Shown: positions 19,443 to 29,326, counted from the stretch's first letter. The stretch: 64,000 bases of DNA from Qipengyuania flava (GCF_011762005.1 NZ_JAASQU010000002.1:434001-498000); one strand, 5' to 3'. Notes: generated from the letters alone by a model not told the origin. Translations and numbers: made by a program.

Positions 19443-20939
19443 CTAGAGTCCGCGCAGCCGTTGGCTGGTGTTCGAATGCTGGCGGATGGCGCGGACGTTA
19501 CCGTTCGAATCGCGTTCGAACACGACCTCGTGGCGTTCCTCGCCCTTGTCGGTGACTGCACGGAAGCGATCACCGCCCAGCGGCTTCAGGCGATAGAGGT
19601 TGCGCGCCGGTTCGTCGGTATCGGGCGCGATCCAGGTCAGCCCTCCCGCCCACGGGATCAGCATACTGTCCGCGCCCCATGGCTGGCCGCTGTAGACACC
19701 GGCATATTGGGCCAGATCGACTCCCTCGACCGGGTCGAAGGGCTTGGACTCTCCGCGCGCCTTGATCAGGGCGACAATGCCGCGGGCGATGGTGCCCGGA
19801 TCGTCCATGGCGTTCATGGCGACTGCCACACCCATCCCTTCGTCGGGCGCGATCATCAGCGCGCTGCGGTAGCCGGGGCACGAACCGCCGTGGCCGACCA
19901 CCGTGGTGCCGCCTTCCTGCCGGACCGAGAAACCGAGCCCCCAGCTGGTCTGCCAATCGGGCGAGATATAGTGGACACGCTGCATCTCGCGCAGCGTCGA
20001 AGCGCGCAACACCTCGGCTTCTCCCGATTCGGCGAGGCGTAAGGTCCAGCCGGCGAATTTCGCGAGGTCGGCCACGCTGGCGCTGAATCCGGCGGCAGGG
20101 GTGATTCCCGCGGGATCGAACAGCTTTATCGGTGGGCGCGAACCATCGATCTCGAGCGCACCCCAGCCGACGGCCATCTGCTCGCCGTACAGATCCGCCG
20201 GAATACCCGGGCGCGTGTCTTCGAGGCCGAGCGGGTCGAGGATGTTGGCGCTGACGTAATCGGCATAGGCCTGTCCACTGACCGCCTCGACCGTCTCGCC
20301 CACCAGCGTCAGGCCGAGGTTCGAATACTGCCAGGTGGTCGATGCGGGGTATAGCGGCGCCTGCTGGCCGATCGTGGCGCGGACCTGCGCCTGGCTCGGG
20401 AACGGGTAATCGGGTCCGGTCCAGTAGGGGAAGTCTGATTCGCGCGGCAGGCCCGCCGAATGCGTCAGCGCGCCGCGCAGCGTGACCGGCACGCTTTCGC
20501 GATCGTCTGCAGCGAGCTTGGCCCATGGCAGATAGGTTTGGATCGGCGCATCGAGCGCGACCTTACCCTGTTCCCACTGCTGCATCAGTGCGACCGCGGT
20601 GAACAGTTTCGAAATCGAACAGATCGAATAGATCGTGTCGGGGGTGGCGGGTTGCTGTAGCGCGCGGTCGGTGGTTCCGAACCCCTTGGACCAGACGGTT
20701 GCTTCTCCCTGTACGACCGCAGCCGAAATCGCGGGGATGCGGCGGTATTGACGGCGTCCCTCGATCCACAGTTCGGCGGCACGCATCGCTTCGGCGAGCG
20801 CGGCTGCTTTCGCTTCATCCGCTCCCTGTCCCTGCTGCGAGGCCGCTGGCGCGTGATGCTCGCGCGCGCTCCCCATAGTGGACGGGACCATCATCCCCAT
20901 GACCGCCAGCGCGGCACCGGCCCGGTAAATCGCTCTCAT
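19443..20939 (-). CDS. Secreted serine hydrolase of the beta-lactamase/class C family
   Basis: Protein of 498 residues with a cleavable signal peptide (residues 1 to about 24). Seen: catalytic SISK tetrad (S-x-x-K) near 107, the YSN motif near 204, and GHGG near 335, the three motifs of penicillin-binding-protein/class C beta-lactamase enzymes. A C-terminal lipocalin-like extension follows. The family includes esterases, D-aminopeptidases and true beta-lactamases; esterase or peptidase activity is more likely than antibiotic resistance given the extension. The start at 20939 has GGAGG 6 bases upstream. Confidence 0.88.
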   Translation of the reverse strand: MRAIYRAGAALAVMGMMVPSTMGSAREHHAPAASQQGQGADEAKAAALAEAMRAAELWIEGRRQYRRIPAISAAVVQGEATVWSKGFGTTDRALQQPATPDTIYSICSISKLFTAVALMQQWEQGKVALDAPIQTYLPWAKLAADDRESVPVTLRGALTHSAGLPRESDFPYWTGPDYPFPSQAQVRATIGQQAPLYPASTTWQYSNLGLTLVGETVEAVSGQAYADYVSANILDPLGLEDTRPGIPADLYGEQMAVGWGALEIDGSRPPIKLFDPAGITPAAGFSASVADLAKFAGWTLRLAESGEAEVLRASTLREMQRVHYISPDWQTSWGLGFSVRQEGGTTVVGHGGSCPGYRSALMIAPDEGMGVAVAMNAMDDPGTIARGIVALIKARGESKPFDPVEGVDLAQYAGVYSGQPWGADSMLIPWAGGLTWIAPDTDEPARNLYRLKPLGGDRFRAVTDKGEERHEVVFERDSNGNVRAIRQHSNTSQRLRGL

Positions 20940-21012
20940 CGAAAACCTCCCCAAACGCCGGCGAAACCTTTACCACACGGAGCCGATTTGCAAGCGGGGC
21001 CCGGCAGCGGGG

Positions 21013-21696
21013 TTAGAGTGACCAGTCGATCGCGCCGCGTCCCGTGCGTTCGAGGAAGGCATTGGCCCGGCTAAAGGGACGCGATCCGAAAAAGCCCCGA
21101 CGCGCCGATAGCGGGCTTGGGTGCGGGCTTTCGATGACGCAATGCCGCGGGTCGCGAAGATGTTCGATACGCGCGGCCTTGGCCTGCGCATGCCCTCCCC
21201 AAAGGATGAAAACGCTGGGATCGCTGCGCGCCGCAACCGCTGCGACACAGGCGTCGGTGATTACCTCCCACCCGCGCTTCGCATGGCTCCCCGCCAGGCC
21301 CGCCTCGACGGTCAGCGCATTGTTGAGCAACAGCACGCCTTGCCGTGCCCAGGGGCTGAGGTCGCCGTGCGCCGGCCGCGGAAGGCCGAGATCGGCTTCG
21401 CGCTCCTTGTAGATGTTCACCAGGCTAGGCGGCACCTTTACGCCCGGTGGCACCGAAAAGCTCAGGCCCATCGCCTGCCCCGGACCGTGGTACGGGTCCT
21501 GTCCGAGGATCACCACCTTCACCCTGTCGAGCGGCGTCAGTTCCAGCGCCTTAAGCCGCATCCCGCGCGGCGGGTAGATCGTCTTGCCCGCAGCTTCCTC
21601 TGCGCTGAGGAACCCGCCGAGCTGCCGCGCGCGGTCGCCAGCCAGCACGTCTTTGAGCGCGCGCTGCCAGCTCGGGGGGATCGGGTCGTCTGCCAT
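21013..21696 (-). CDS. ung: Uracil-DNA glycosylase
   Basis: Removes uracil from DNA as the first step of base-excision repair. Seen: 227 residues, usual length. The water-activating motif GQDPYHGPGQA is near residue 64, the uracil-binding LLLNNALTVE near 123, and the DNA-intercalating HPSPLSA near 189. The start MADDPIPPSW at 21696 is supported by family length. The gene is divergent from rnd across 79 bases. Confidence 0.96.
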   Translation of the reverse strand: MADDPIPPSWQRALKDVLAGDRARQLGGFLSAEEAAGKTIYPPRGMRLKALELTPLDRVKVVILGQDPYHGPGQAMGLSFSVPPGVKVPPSLVNIYKEREADLGLPRPAHGDLSPWARQGVLLLNNALTVEAGLAGSHAKRGWEVITDACVAAVAARSDPSVFILWGGHAQAKAARIEHLRDPRHCVIESPHPSPLSARRGFFGSRPFSRANAFLERTGRGAIDWSL

Positions 21697-21775
21697 GGCC
21701 CCGCGACTACGCCCCCGAATGCCCGCGTGCCAGCACCCCTTTCCAGCAATCCCCGATGCGCCTAAGGCCTCGGCC

Positions 21776-22393
21776 ATGGCAGTGCATTTCCACGAAGAAG
21801 ACCTCCCCGCAGGCGTCCTCGCCGATGGCCCGGTGGCCGTCGATACCGAAACCATGGGTCTCGTGACCATCCGCGACCGGCTGTGCGTCGTGCAGATCAG
21901 CGACGGCAAGGGCGACGAACATCTCGTACGCTTCGGCCCTGACAGCAATTATGACGCGCCCAACCTCAAGGCCGTGCTGGCCGATCCAGCCCGGCTCAAG
22001 CTGTTTCATTTCGCGCGTTTCGACCTCGCCGCGATCGAGCATTATCTCGGGGTGATGGCGACGCCGTGCTATTGCACCAAGATCGCCAGCAAGCTGGTGC
22101 GCACCTATACTGATCGCCACGGTCTCAAGATGCTGGTCGAGGAACTGCTCGGCGAGAGCATTTCCAAGGCGCAGCAGTCGAGCGACTGGGGCGGCCCCGA
22201 ACTGAACGAAGCGCAGCGCGACTATGCCGCGAGCGACGTACGCTTCCTGCACCGGATGAAGGACGAGCTCGACAAGCGGCTCGAGCGCGAGGGCCGCACG
22301 GAAATGGCGCAGGCCTGTTTCGATTTCCTTCCCACGCGGGCGCGTCTCGATGTCGCCGGCTGGGCGGATCACGACATCTTCAGCCACATGTAA
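21776..22393 (+). CDS. rnd: Ribonuclease D-type 3'-5' exoribonuclease, short form
   Basis: DEDDy exonuclease of 205 residues. Seen: VDTETMGL (Exo I, about residue 21), FHFARFDLAAIEHYL (Exo II, about 76) and DYAASDVRFL (Exo III, about 150). It lacks the C-terminal HRDC domains of E. coli RNase D (about 375 residues), as is usual for the short alphaproteobacterial form. It is first in a unit with lptC and lptA, with a 24-base gap, an arrangement common in this class. Confidence 0.92.
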   Translation: MAVHFHEEDLPAGVLADGPVAVDTETMGLVTIRDRLCVVQISDGKGDEHLVRFGPDSNYDAPNLKAVLADPARLKLFHFARFDLAAIEHYLGVMATPCYCTKIASKLVRTYTDRHGLKMLVEELLGESISKAQQSSDWGGPELNEAQRDYAASDVRFLHRMKDELDKRLEREGRTEMAQACFDFLPTRARLDVAGWADHDIFSHM

Positions 22394-22417
22394 GCACCGC
22401 GCGGGCACACGAGAGCC

Positions 22418-23086
22418 ATGGTATTCCGGCAACGCAGGATCGAGACGCAGGAGGCGAAACAACGCCGCAGCCTGCGCAAGCACTGGGCGGAGCCCGGTGG
22501 CTCGCACGACCGGCTGGTCGGCTTTCTCGCACGGGCGCTGCCGATGGGCGTGGGCGTACTTGCCGCGCTGATGGTAATTACCCCGCTGAGCCCGCGCGGC
22601 GAAGTCAGCTTCCTGCTCGACCGCAACAAGGTGGCGGTGATCGACAACCGCCTGCGGGTGGACAATGCGCTGTACCGCGGCGCCGATGCCAGGGGGCGCC
22701 CCTTCTCGCTTACCGCGGGCGAAGCGGTGCAGCGGTCGAGCGCGGAGGGCATCGTACGCATGAACGACCTGGTCGCGCGGCTGCTGCTCGACGACGGGCC
22801 CGCGCGGCTGATAGCGGGGGCGGGCGAGTACGATATCGACCAGGAGGTCGTCTCGGTCGTCGGCCCGATGCGCATGCTTGCCGCCGATGGCTATCGCATG
22901 CTGGCGCGCGACGTTTCGGTCGATCTCGCCGCCAAGCAGCTGACCGGCGCGGGCGGCGTCGAGGGCGCCATTCCCGCCGGCACCTTCAGTGCCGACCGCT
23001 TGACCGCCGACCTGTCGGCACGCACGATTACCCTGACGGGCAATGCGCGGCTGCGCATGGAACCCGGAAAGCTGAGGATGCCGTAA
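22418..23086 (+). CDS. lptC: LPS export protein LptC
   Basis: Bitopic inner-membrane protein of the lipopolysaccharide export bridge; it accepts LPS from LptB2FG and hands it to LptA. Seen: 222 residues, a basic cytoplasmic N-terminus, one helix at about residues 42-58, then beta-rich periplasmic repeats. Its stop overlaps the lptA start by one base (TAATG). The N-terminal cytoplasmic part is longer than in E. coli LptC. lptB does not follow in this window. Confidence 0.85.
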   Translation: MVFRQRRIETQEAKQRRSLRKHWAEPGGSHDRLVGFLARALPMGVGVLAALMVITPLSPRGEVSFLLDRNKVAVIDNRLRVDNALYRGADARGRPFSLTAGEAVQRSSAEGIVRMNDLVARLLLDDGPARLIAGAGEYDIDQEVVSVVGPMRMLAADGYRMLARDVSVDLAAKQLTGAGGVEGAIPAGTFSADRLTADLSARTITLTGNARLRMEPGKLRMP

Positions 23087-23634
23087 TGAAGCAGCTGCTC
23101 CCCACCACGGCCCGCTGGGGCATCGGATCCTTCGCGGTGACTGCCGCGGCCTTTGCCGGCATCCAGCTCTCCGCGCAGGCGATCGCCTCGCACAATTCGA
23201 ACGCGCCCGTGTCCTATGCCGCGGACCGGATCGAGCTGCAGGACCGCCAGAACCGCGTGGTGCTGTCGGGCAATGTCAAGATCACTCAGGCCGGTCTCAA
23301 TCTCTCGGCTGCGCGGACGATCGTCAATTACACCGATGCCGGCGACCTCAAGATCCAGCGCATCATGGCCACCGGCGGGGTCAACGTCACTCGCGGCAAC
23401 GAGCGCGCGCGCGGCGATACCGCAGTCTACGACTTCGACCGCCGGATCATCACCATGGCCGGCAATGTGCGCCTCAACCGCGGCGGCGACACGCTCAACG
23501 GCGGGCGGCTGGTAATCGACCTCGCGTCGGGCGTGTCGAGCGTCGACGGTCGCGCCAGCGGCTCTTCCTCGGTTACCGGACAGGGCCAATCGGGCGGCCG
23601 CGTCACCGGCAGCTTCTCGGTCCCCGAGAACTGA
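23086..23634 (+). CDS. lptA: LPS export periplasmic bridge protein LptA
   Basis: OstA-like periplasmic protein of 182 residues that forms the beta-jellyroll bridge carrying LPS to the outer membrane. Seen: a signal peptide (residues 1 to about 34) and repeated OstA strands such as DRIELQDRQNRVVLSGNVKI (about 47-66), RGDTAVYDFDRRIITMAGNV (about 109-128). A Gly/Ser-rich tail follows. Translationally coupled to lptC. The usual next gene, lptB, is absent; holA converges 10 bases later. Confidence 0.9.
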   Translation: MKQLLPTTARWGIGSFAVTAAAFAGIQLSAQAIASHNSNAPVSYAADRIELQDRQNRVVLSGNVKITQAGLNLSAARTIVNYTDAGDLKIQRIMATGGVNVTRGNERARGDTAVYDFDRRIITMAGNVRLNRGGDTLNGGRLVIDLASGVSSVDGRASGSSSVTGQGQSGGRVTGSFSVPEN

Positions 23635-23639
23635 TCGCA

Positions 23640-23653
23640 GCGCGCTAGCGCGC
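23640..23653. terminator. 14-base palindrome at the lptA/holA convergence
   Basis: GCGCGCTAGCGCGC is a perfect palindrome covering the end of holA and the short gap after lptA. It could form stem structures in both transcripts, but it has no T-run and no loop of normal size, so termination is speculative. Confidence 0.25.
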
Positions 23654-24691
23654 GCGGGCGACCGCGACCCGCGCAATATCGGCCAGCCCCTGCGCCAGCA
23701 GCAGCTCTGCGGCCTGGCTGTTGGTGAGCAATTCGCGGTGCAGCGCGACCAGCCGCTGGGTCAGCCGGTCGAGCTTGTCTCCATGGCGCCACAGCGCCAG
23801 CTGCTGGCCGATGTCGCGCTTCTCCTTGAAGAAAATGCCCAGCCGCGCCTCTTCGCCGCGGTCGAGATCGCCGAACGAGCGCGAGCCAAGCGCCGCCGCG
23901 ATCCGCGCGAGTTGCGCCGCGCGCCGTTCGAAAGCGAGCAACACGCCCACCGGGTTGAGCCCCAATTGCTTCATCCGCGCCAGTTCGGTCCCGACCTTCG
24001 GCGCCTGCCCGCCCATCACCGCGTTTACCAGCGGGGTAAAGCCATCGTCCTCGCTCGCCGCGCCGATCGCGTCGAGATCCTCCGCATTTGCCGTCTGCGG
24101 GCTTTGCGCGCTCGCATCGAGATACAGTGCCAGCTTCTCGACCTCGCTGCGCGCAAGGCGGACATCGAGATTGGCCGCACGTGCGATGCGTTCGGCAAGG
24201 TCCCCGCCGAGCCGCACGCCCGCGCCGTCGGCAAGCCCGCGCACACTGCGGGTCACCGACTGCAGGTCGGGCGGGTAGAACATCGCCACCAAGGCGTCCT
24301 TGCGCTTCTCGAGCAGCTTGGCGGTGCGCGACTTGTCGGTTGCCGATGTTGCCACCACGATTACGGGACAGGCCTCGCCCGCTCCCGATTCGCCCGTTTC
24401 GACCAGCACCTTGATCGCCTCGTGCGCTTCGTCGCCGCTCGCGCGCACCCAGATATGACGCCGGTCGCCGAACAGCGAAGTGGTGCGCGCCTCGTCGCCC
24501 AGCTTCGCCGGGTCGCCGCGCAACTCCGCGCCCGACATTTCCACCCGTTCGCCCGGTTCGGGCAGCCAGCTCACCAATTCGTTGGCAGCAGCGCTGGCAC
24601 CCGCCTCGTCCTGCCCGCAGAAGAAGAAAATGCCGCAGCCCTGCGCGGCACCCCGTGCCTTGGCCGCGAAATCGCGGTTGGTAAGCTTCAC
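23645..24691 (-). CDS. holA: DNA polymerase III, delta subunit
   Basis: Clamp-loader subunit that opens the beta sliding clamp. Seen: 348 residues, with the N-terminal region IFFFCGQDEAGASAAANELV (about 21-40) that replaces a true Walker A. The middle contains ARAANLDVRLARSEVEKLALY (about 169-190), typical of the delta family. The C-terminal collar domain ends in the family-like HRELLTNSQAAELLLAQGL segment. The start overlaps the lptE stop by four bases (ATGA). The order leuS-lptE-holA is widely conserved in alphaproteobacteria. Confidence 0.92.
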   Translation of the reverse strand: MKLTNRDFAAKARGAAQGCGIFFFCGQDEAGASAAANELVSWLPEPGERVEMSGAELRGDPAKLGDEARTTSLFGDRRHIWVRASGDEAHEAIKVLVETGESGAGEACPVIVVATSATDKSRTAKLLEKRKDALVAMFYPPDLQSVTRSVRGLADGAGVRLGGDLAERIARAANLDVRLARSEVEKLALYLDASAQSPQTANAEDLDAIGAASEDDGFTPLVNAVMGGQAPKVGTELARMKQLGLNPVGVLLAFERRAAQLARIAAALGSRSFGDLDRGEEARLGIFFKEKRDIGQQLALWRHGDKLDRLTQRLVALHRELLTNSQAAELLLAQGLADIARVAVARAR

Positions 24692-25188
24692 TGCTGCGCT
24701 TCGCCCTGCTCGCGCAGCGCGAGCGCGACCCGCGTCACCATCCGCTGCGCGAGATCCTGCGACAGATTCTGCAACGCGGTCTGCTCCGCCGCGATGACCG
24801 CATATTCGCTCGACACCACGTCGATCCCGGCGTCGGAGCCGTCGGTCGCATCAAGCACGATTTCGCCCGTGGCGAGATCGACCAGCTGGTATCGCGCGCG
24901 CAACGTGCGCCGTTCGCGGCTGATCGTATCGTCGCGCAATACGGCGAGTCCTTCGAGCTGGTCGTCGAGCCGCACGTCCATGCGGTAACGCGCATTCGCC
25001 TGCCCCGCGGCGCCCAGCCGTTCCTCGAGCGCGCTGCGCACCAGCCAGCCCGCACGCCCCTCGATGGGCGCCACCTCGATCGCCGCGAGCGATTGCGCGA
25101 CCATTCCGCTGCCGCCACCGGCATACATCGGCGCCAGGCCGCAACCGGACAGCAGGGCAAGGGCGAGCGAGGCGAGGAGGATGCGCAT
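24688..25188 (-). CDS. lptE: LPS-assembly lipoprotein LptE
   Basis: Outer-membrane lipoprotein that plugs LptD in the LPS translocon. Seen: 166 residues with a lipobox LSGC at residues 13-16, then a beta-alpha fold containing ALEERLG and the conserved ARYQLVDLATGEIV stretch. The ATG at 25188 shares one base with the leuS stop, and its own stop overlaps holA, so the three genes are tightly coupled. Sequence conservation in this family is low; the assignment rests on the lipobox, size and gene order. Confidence 0.85.
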   Translation of the reverse strand: MRILLASLALALLSGCGLAPMYAGGGSGMVAQSLAAIEVAPIEGRAGWLVRSALEERLGAAGQANARYRMDVRLDDQLEGLAVLRDDTISRERRTLRARYQLVDLATGEIVLDATDGSDAGIDVVSSEYAVIAAEQTALQNLSQDLAQRMVTRVALALREQGEAQQ

Positions 25189-27704
25189 CAGGTGACGATA
25201 TTCACCAATCTGTCGGGCACCACAATGATCTTGCGGACTTCTGCCCCGTCGAGCGAGCGCTGCACCTTGTCGGAAGCCAGCGCCATCGCTTCGAGATCCT
25301 CCTTGGAGGCTCCCTTGGGCGCGGTCAGCGTGTCGCGCAGCTTGCCCTTGTGCTGGACGGCGATGGTGACTTCGTCCTCGACCAGCAGCGCCGGGTCCAC
25401 TTCGGGCCACGCCGCGTCGGCCACCAGTCCCTCGGTGCCCAGCGCGCTCCATGCCTCTTCCGCGAGATGCGGCATCATTGGCGCCACCAGTTGAACCAGC
25501 GTGCGGATCGCGGCCGATCGGCTGGCCGAAGGCGCGGCCTTCTCGACCGCTCCGGTCAGTTCGTAGATCCGCGCCACCGCCTTGTTGAAGCCGAGCGATT
25601 CGATGTCCTCGGCTACCGCGGCGACGGTCTGGTGGGTCTTGCGCAGCAACGCCTTGTCCTCACCCTCGGCGCCCGCATCATATGCCGCGAACAGCCGCCA
25701 CAGGCGATGCACGAAACGGCTGCAACCCTCGATCCCCGCTTCGGACCACGGCAGGTCGCGCTCGGGCGGGCTGTCGGACAGCATGAACCAGCGCACCGCG
25801 TCGGCGCCATAGGTGTCGATGATCGTGTCCGGGTCGACGACGTTCTTCTTCGACTTGGACATCTTGATGACGCGGCCGATCTCGACTTCGCCGCCGTCCG
25901 CCTTGAGCAGCGCGCGCTCTGCTTCGCGGCTGATTTCGTCGGGGGCGAAATAAAGCGTCTTGCTCCCGTCCTTGCGGCTGTAGGTCTCATGCGTGACCAT
26001 GCCCTGCGTGAACAGCGAGGCGAAGGGTTCGGTTACGTCGATCTGACCCATATGCGCCAATGCGCGCGTCCAGAACCGGGCGTAGAGCAGGTGCAGGATC
26101 GCATGTTCGATCCCGCCGATATACTGTTCGACCGGCAGCCATTTGGCGATCTCGTCCTTGTCGAACGGTTTGTCCGCCGGCTGGCTGGCGAAACGCAGGA
26201 AGTACCATGAGCTGTCGACGAAAGTGTCGAGCGTGTCGGTCTCGCGCTCCGCCTTGCCGCCGCACTTCGGGCAGTCGACATGCTTCCATGTCGCATGGCG
26301 CAGCAGCGGGTTCCCCGGCGTCTGGAAGTCGACGTCCTCGGGCAGCGTGATCGGCAGGCTGTCCTTGGGCGCGGGCACTACGCCGCAGCTCTCGCAGTGG
26401 ATGAAGGGGATCGGCGTGCCCCAGTAGCGCTGGCGCGAGACGCCCCAGTCGCGCAGCCGCCAGACGGTCTTGCCACTGCCGCGTCCCTGATCCTCGATGC
26501 GGCGGATGATTTCGCGCTTGGCTTCCTCGACTTCCATCCCGTCGAGAAAGTCCGAATTGACCAGCACGCCCTCGCCCGCCTCGGCTTCGCCGTCGAAACC
26601 CTTGCCCGCATCTTCGACGCTTGCGGCGACGACGCGCGGAATCGGCAGGCCGTATTTGGTGGCGAACTCGAAGTCGCGCTGGTCGTGGCCTGGCACCGCC
26701 ATGATCGCGCCGGTGCCGTAATCCATCAGCACGAAATTGGCGATGTAGACGGGCAGATCCGCGCCCGTGAAAGGGTGTTTGGCGGTGATGCCGGTGTCGA
26801 AGCCGAGCTTCTCCGCGGTCTCGAGTTCGGCGGCGGTGGTGCCGCCCTTCTTGCACAGCGCGATGAAATCGCGCGCGTCATCGCTGTCGATGCCCTGCGC
26901 CAGTGGGTGATCGGCGGCGACCGCCACAAAACTGGCACCGAAAATCGTATCGGGCCGCGTGGTGTAGACCGGCAGCTTGTCGCCATTGGACAGGTCGAAG
27001 CTGAATTCGAGCCCCTTCGACTTACCGATCCAGTTTTCCTGCATCAGCCGGACCTTGTCGGGCCAGTTCTCGAGGCTGCCCAGACCTTCGAGCAGGTCCT
27101 CGGCGAAGTCGGTGATCTTGAGGAACCACTGGCTGAGCTTGCGCTTCTCGACTTCCGCGCCGCTGCGCCAGCCCTTGCCGTCGATCACCTGTTCATTGGC
27201 GAGCACGGTCATGTCGACCGGGTCCCAATTGACCTCGCTTTCCTTGCGATAGACAAGACCGGCTTCGTAAAGATCGATGAACAGCGCCTGCTCGTGACCG
27301 TAATAATCGGGTTCGCAGGTGGCGAGCTCGCGGCTCCAGTCGAGCGCAAAGCCGAGGCGCTTCAATTGCGCCTTCATGTGTTCGATATTGTCGCGAGTCC
27401 AGCCGCCCGGGTGGACGCCCTTTTCCATCGCGGCATTTTCCGCCGGCATGCCGAAGGCATCCCAGCCCATCGGGTGCAGCACCTCGTGCCCGGTCGCCTT
27501 CTTGTAGCGTGCCAGCACGTCGCCCATCGTGTAGTTGCGCACGTGGCCGATGTGGATGCGCCCGCTGGGATAGGGGAACATCTCGAGCACGTAGCTCTTG
27601 GGCTTGTCCGAATTGCTGTCGGCGCGGAAGGTCTGCGCCTTGTCCCACGCGGCTTGCCAGCGTGCATCGGCGCTGGCCGGATCGAAACGGGTATCGCTGC
27701 TCAT
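25188..27704 (-). CDS. leuS: Leucyl-tRNA synthetase
   Basis: Class I synthetase of 838 residues charging tRNA-Leu. Seen: the HIGH motif in [14 protein letters not shown] (about residues 46-59), the editing domain with [11 protein letters not shown] (near 250), the zinc-type segment CPKCGGKAE, and KMSKSKKN near 612-620. A C-terminal anticodon-binding region is present. No leader peptide rich in leucine is seen ahead of it. Upstream by 62 bases lies the DUF3576 lipoprotein gene, in the conserved alphaproteobacterial order. Confidence 0.97.
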   Translation of the reverse strand: MSSDTRFDPASADARWQAAWDKAQTFRADSNSDKPKSYVLEMFPYPSGRIHIGHVRNYTMGDVLARYKKATGHEVLHPMGWDAFGMPAENAAMEKGVHPGGWTRDNIEHMKAQLKRLGFALDWSRELATCEPDYYGHEQALFIDLYEAGLVYRKESEVNWDPVDMTVLANEQVIDGKGWRSGAEVEKRKLSQWFLKITDFAEDLLEGLGSLENWPDKVRLMQENWIGKSKGLEFSFDLSNGDKLPVYTTRPDTIFGASFVAVAADHPLAQGIDSDDARDFIALCKKGGTTAAELETAEKLGFDTGITAKHPFTGADLPVYIANFVLMDYGTGAIMAVPGHDQRDFEFATKYGLPIPRVVAASVEDAGKGFDGEAEAGEGVLVNSDFLDGMEVEEAKREIIRRIEDQGRGSGKTVWRLRDWGVSRQRYWGTPIPFIHCESCGVVPAPKDSLPITLPEDVDFQTPGNPLLRHATWKHVDCPKCGGKAERETDTLDTFVDSSWYFLRFASQPADKPFDKDEIAKWLPVEQYIGGIEHAILHLLYARFWTRALAHMGQIDVTEPFASLFTQGMVTHETYSRKDGSKTLYFAPDEISREAERALLKADGGEVEIGRVIKMSKSKKNVVDPDTIIDTYGADAVRWFMLSDSPPERDLPWSEAGIEGCSRFVHRLWRLFAAYDAGAEGEDKALLRKTHQTVAAVAEDIESLGFNKAVARIYELTGAVEKAAPSASRSAAIRTLVQLVAPMMPHLAEEAWSALGTEGLVADAAWPEVDPALLVEDEVTIAVQHKGKLRDTLTAPKGASKEDLEAMALASDKVQRSLDGAEVRKIIVVPDRLVNIVT

Positions 27705-27766
27705 GCGAGCCGCGTTTACGGATTTTGCTGCTCAAGGGAAGGCGTTTTCCCGCCTTCCATCCCGGC

Positions 27767-28216
27767 TCAGCCGACTGCGTCGCGGCGCAGTTCGCGGGCC
27801 TTGGTCAGGATGATGTCTTCCAGCTTCTGCACGGTTGCCGCCTGTACGGGCGCATCGACCCAGCCCCCGCCCTGGCTGACCTGGCGACTGGCGGCGACGC
27901 GCAGTGCATCGGCGCGCAGGTTCGAATCGAGGATCGTGACGGTGATCTTGACACGCTCGGCAGGATTGCTGGGATTGGCGTACCAGTCGGTCACGATCAC
28001 ACCGCCGTTGCTGTCGGCCTGAAGCAGCGGCGCAAAGCTTACCGCATCGAGAGCGGCACGCCAGAGGTAGGAATTCACCCCGATCGTGGTCACCTGCGCC
28101 GCGGCCAGATCCGCTTGCGGCCGTTCGCGCCCGCCGCCGCATGCCGCGAGGCCGACCGTGGCGGCGATCGCAACGGCGAGGGTGGCAGGGCGGCGGATGG
28201 TTGCGAAAGCGCTCAT
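27767..28216 (-). CDS. DUF3576 lipoprotein
   Basis: Lipoprotein of 149 residues with lipobox LAAC at 23-26 followed by a glycine run. Seen: the DUF3576 core IGVNSYLWRAALDAVSFAPLLQAD (about 47-70) and DWYANPSNPAERVKITV (near 79). The family is found next to leuS in many alphaproteobacteria and has no proven function. Neighbouring lptE suggests an envelope role. The ATG at 28216 gives a good signal peptide; longer versions do not. Confidence 0.85.
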   Translation of the reverse strand: MSAFATIRRPATLAVAIAATVGLAACGGGRERPQADLAAAQVTTIGVNSYLWRAALDAVSFAPLLQADSNGGVIVTDWYANPSNPAERVKITVTILDSNLRADALRVAASRQVSQGGGWVDAPVQAATVQKLEDIILTKARELRRDAVG

Positions 28217-28561
28217 GTCGATCCTTGGTATCACTGACGTTCCCGGCTCTATAAAGCCTGCACGCTTCGGAGCAAGGCATAGGCAGGCCGGGACGCACAC
28301 AGCCGCCCGCGCGTGAATACGCGCTTAATCTTCGGGCGACCGGAAACGGTTGGCGTCCGCCTACGGACAAGTCCTTGTGGATGTTGGGCAACACTTGCCC
28401 GCGAATAACACCGGCGCTTGTGGAAAAGCTGGCCATGACACGATCGGGTGTTACGTTGCCAATCAACGAAGACAGGGACTCGCTCGTCGGCCAGGCGGGA
28501 GTCAGGAACCGTTCAGCGGCTCGTGACTATGGGTTACTGATGGAAAGGGAAGCGGGTCGCG
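28217..28561. other. 345-base intergenic region
   Basis: Divergent spacer between the DUF3576 and outer-membrane-protein genes. I find no coding frame with normal codon use. Two words resembling DnaA boxes (TGTGGATGT at 28376, TGTGGAAAA at 28419) are present but diverge from consensus. It should contain promoters for both flanking genes; none is clear enough to mark. Confidence 0.5.
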
Positions 28562-29326
28562 ATGGCACGTTCGGTGAAAAGTCAGGGCAAGACGCGGTTC
28601 GTTCCCGCTGCGCTGGCGGCTGCCGGGCTCGCGCTGACGATTCCCGCTGCCGGTCTCGCCGTCGTTCAGGGCGATACGGACGCACCGCTTCCCGATGCGG
28701 TATCCTATCTTCCCTTCACCCCTGCCAAGGTCGATCCCCAGCTTGCCGCGCGCGTTGCTGCGGTGATGGGCGAAGACGGGCTGCGCTTCACGCCGGCCAG
28801 CAAGCCGGGGCTGGCGTCGGACCGCACCGTCACCGTTGCGGTCCGGGTAGACGATGCCACTGCACGCGCCATTTCGGTACGCAGTGCAATCAATTCGGTC
28901 GGCACCGGCGAGGATCGCGAACGCGTGCTCGCGGTCAGCCCGACCAGCTACAATCTCGGCGTCGCTCGCGGCTACCAGAGCTTCGCGCAGGCGACCAAAC
29001 CCGCCAATGTCTCGGTCGGGCTGCGCGACATGGGGATGCCCGATCTCGCCAGCTTCGCGCCCGACAAGAGCGACCGGGCAGAGAAGCCCGGCCGGTTCGC
29101 TTCGCGGCTCGCGCTCGAAAAGCAGGAAACCGCCGGCGCCTCGCCGCGCACCTTCGACGGCACGGGCAATCAGAGCGTCGATTTGAGCACCTCCTACCGC
29201 GTGGTCGGCAATGTCAACGTGACCGCAGGCGTGCGGCTGTCGAAAGACAGCAACCGCCTCGCCCCGCTGACCGATGGGGTCGAAGACGACCAGGCCGTTT
29301 ACGTCGGCACGCGCGTCAGCTTCTGA
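28562..29326 (+). CDS. Putative outer-membrane beta-barrel protein, unknown family
   Basis: Protein of 254 residues that I cannot assign. Seen: a basic start and hydrophobic segment (residues 12-34) with an Ala-rich cleavage region. The mid-region is low in hydrophobic helices. The last third shows alternating strands (SVDLSTSYRVVGNVNVTAGV, then AVYVGTRVSF) ending in a terminal Phe, the hallmark of the outer-membrane insertion signal. An outer-membrane location is inferred; the number of strands looks small for a full barrel. Shine-Dalgarno GGAAAGGGAAG precedes the ATG. Confidence 0.65.
   Translation: MARSVKSQGKTRFVPAALAAAGLALTIPAAGLAVVQGDTDAPLPDAVSYLPFTPAKVDPQLAARVAAVMGEDGLRFTPASKPGLASDRTVTVAVRVDDATARAISVRSAINSVGTGEDRERVLAVSPTSYNLGVARGYQSFAQATKPANVSVGLRDMGMPDLASFAPDKSDRAEKPGRFASRLALEKQETAGASPRTFDGTGNQSVDLSTSYRVVGNVNVTAGVRLSKDSNRLAPLTDGVEDDQAVYVGTRVSF

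Noticed and set aside
19443-20939. Antibiotic-resistance beta-lactamase
   Set aside because: The SxxK, YxN and HGG motifs are shared by many esterases and peptidases, and the C-terminal extension argues against a dedicated class C beta-lactamase.
27915-27930. GTTCGAATC word resembling a tRNA T-loop
   Set aside because: It is inside the DUF3576 coding sequence and no acceptor, D or anticodon arms surround it. No tRNA was found in the window.
28376-28427. Two DnaA-box-like words near genes (leuS, holA) that lie close to origins in some alphaproteobacteria
   Set aside because: Both differ from TTATCCACA and its complement, they are only two, and no AT-rich unwinding stretch, parAB or gidAB is present.
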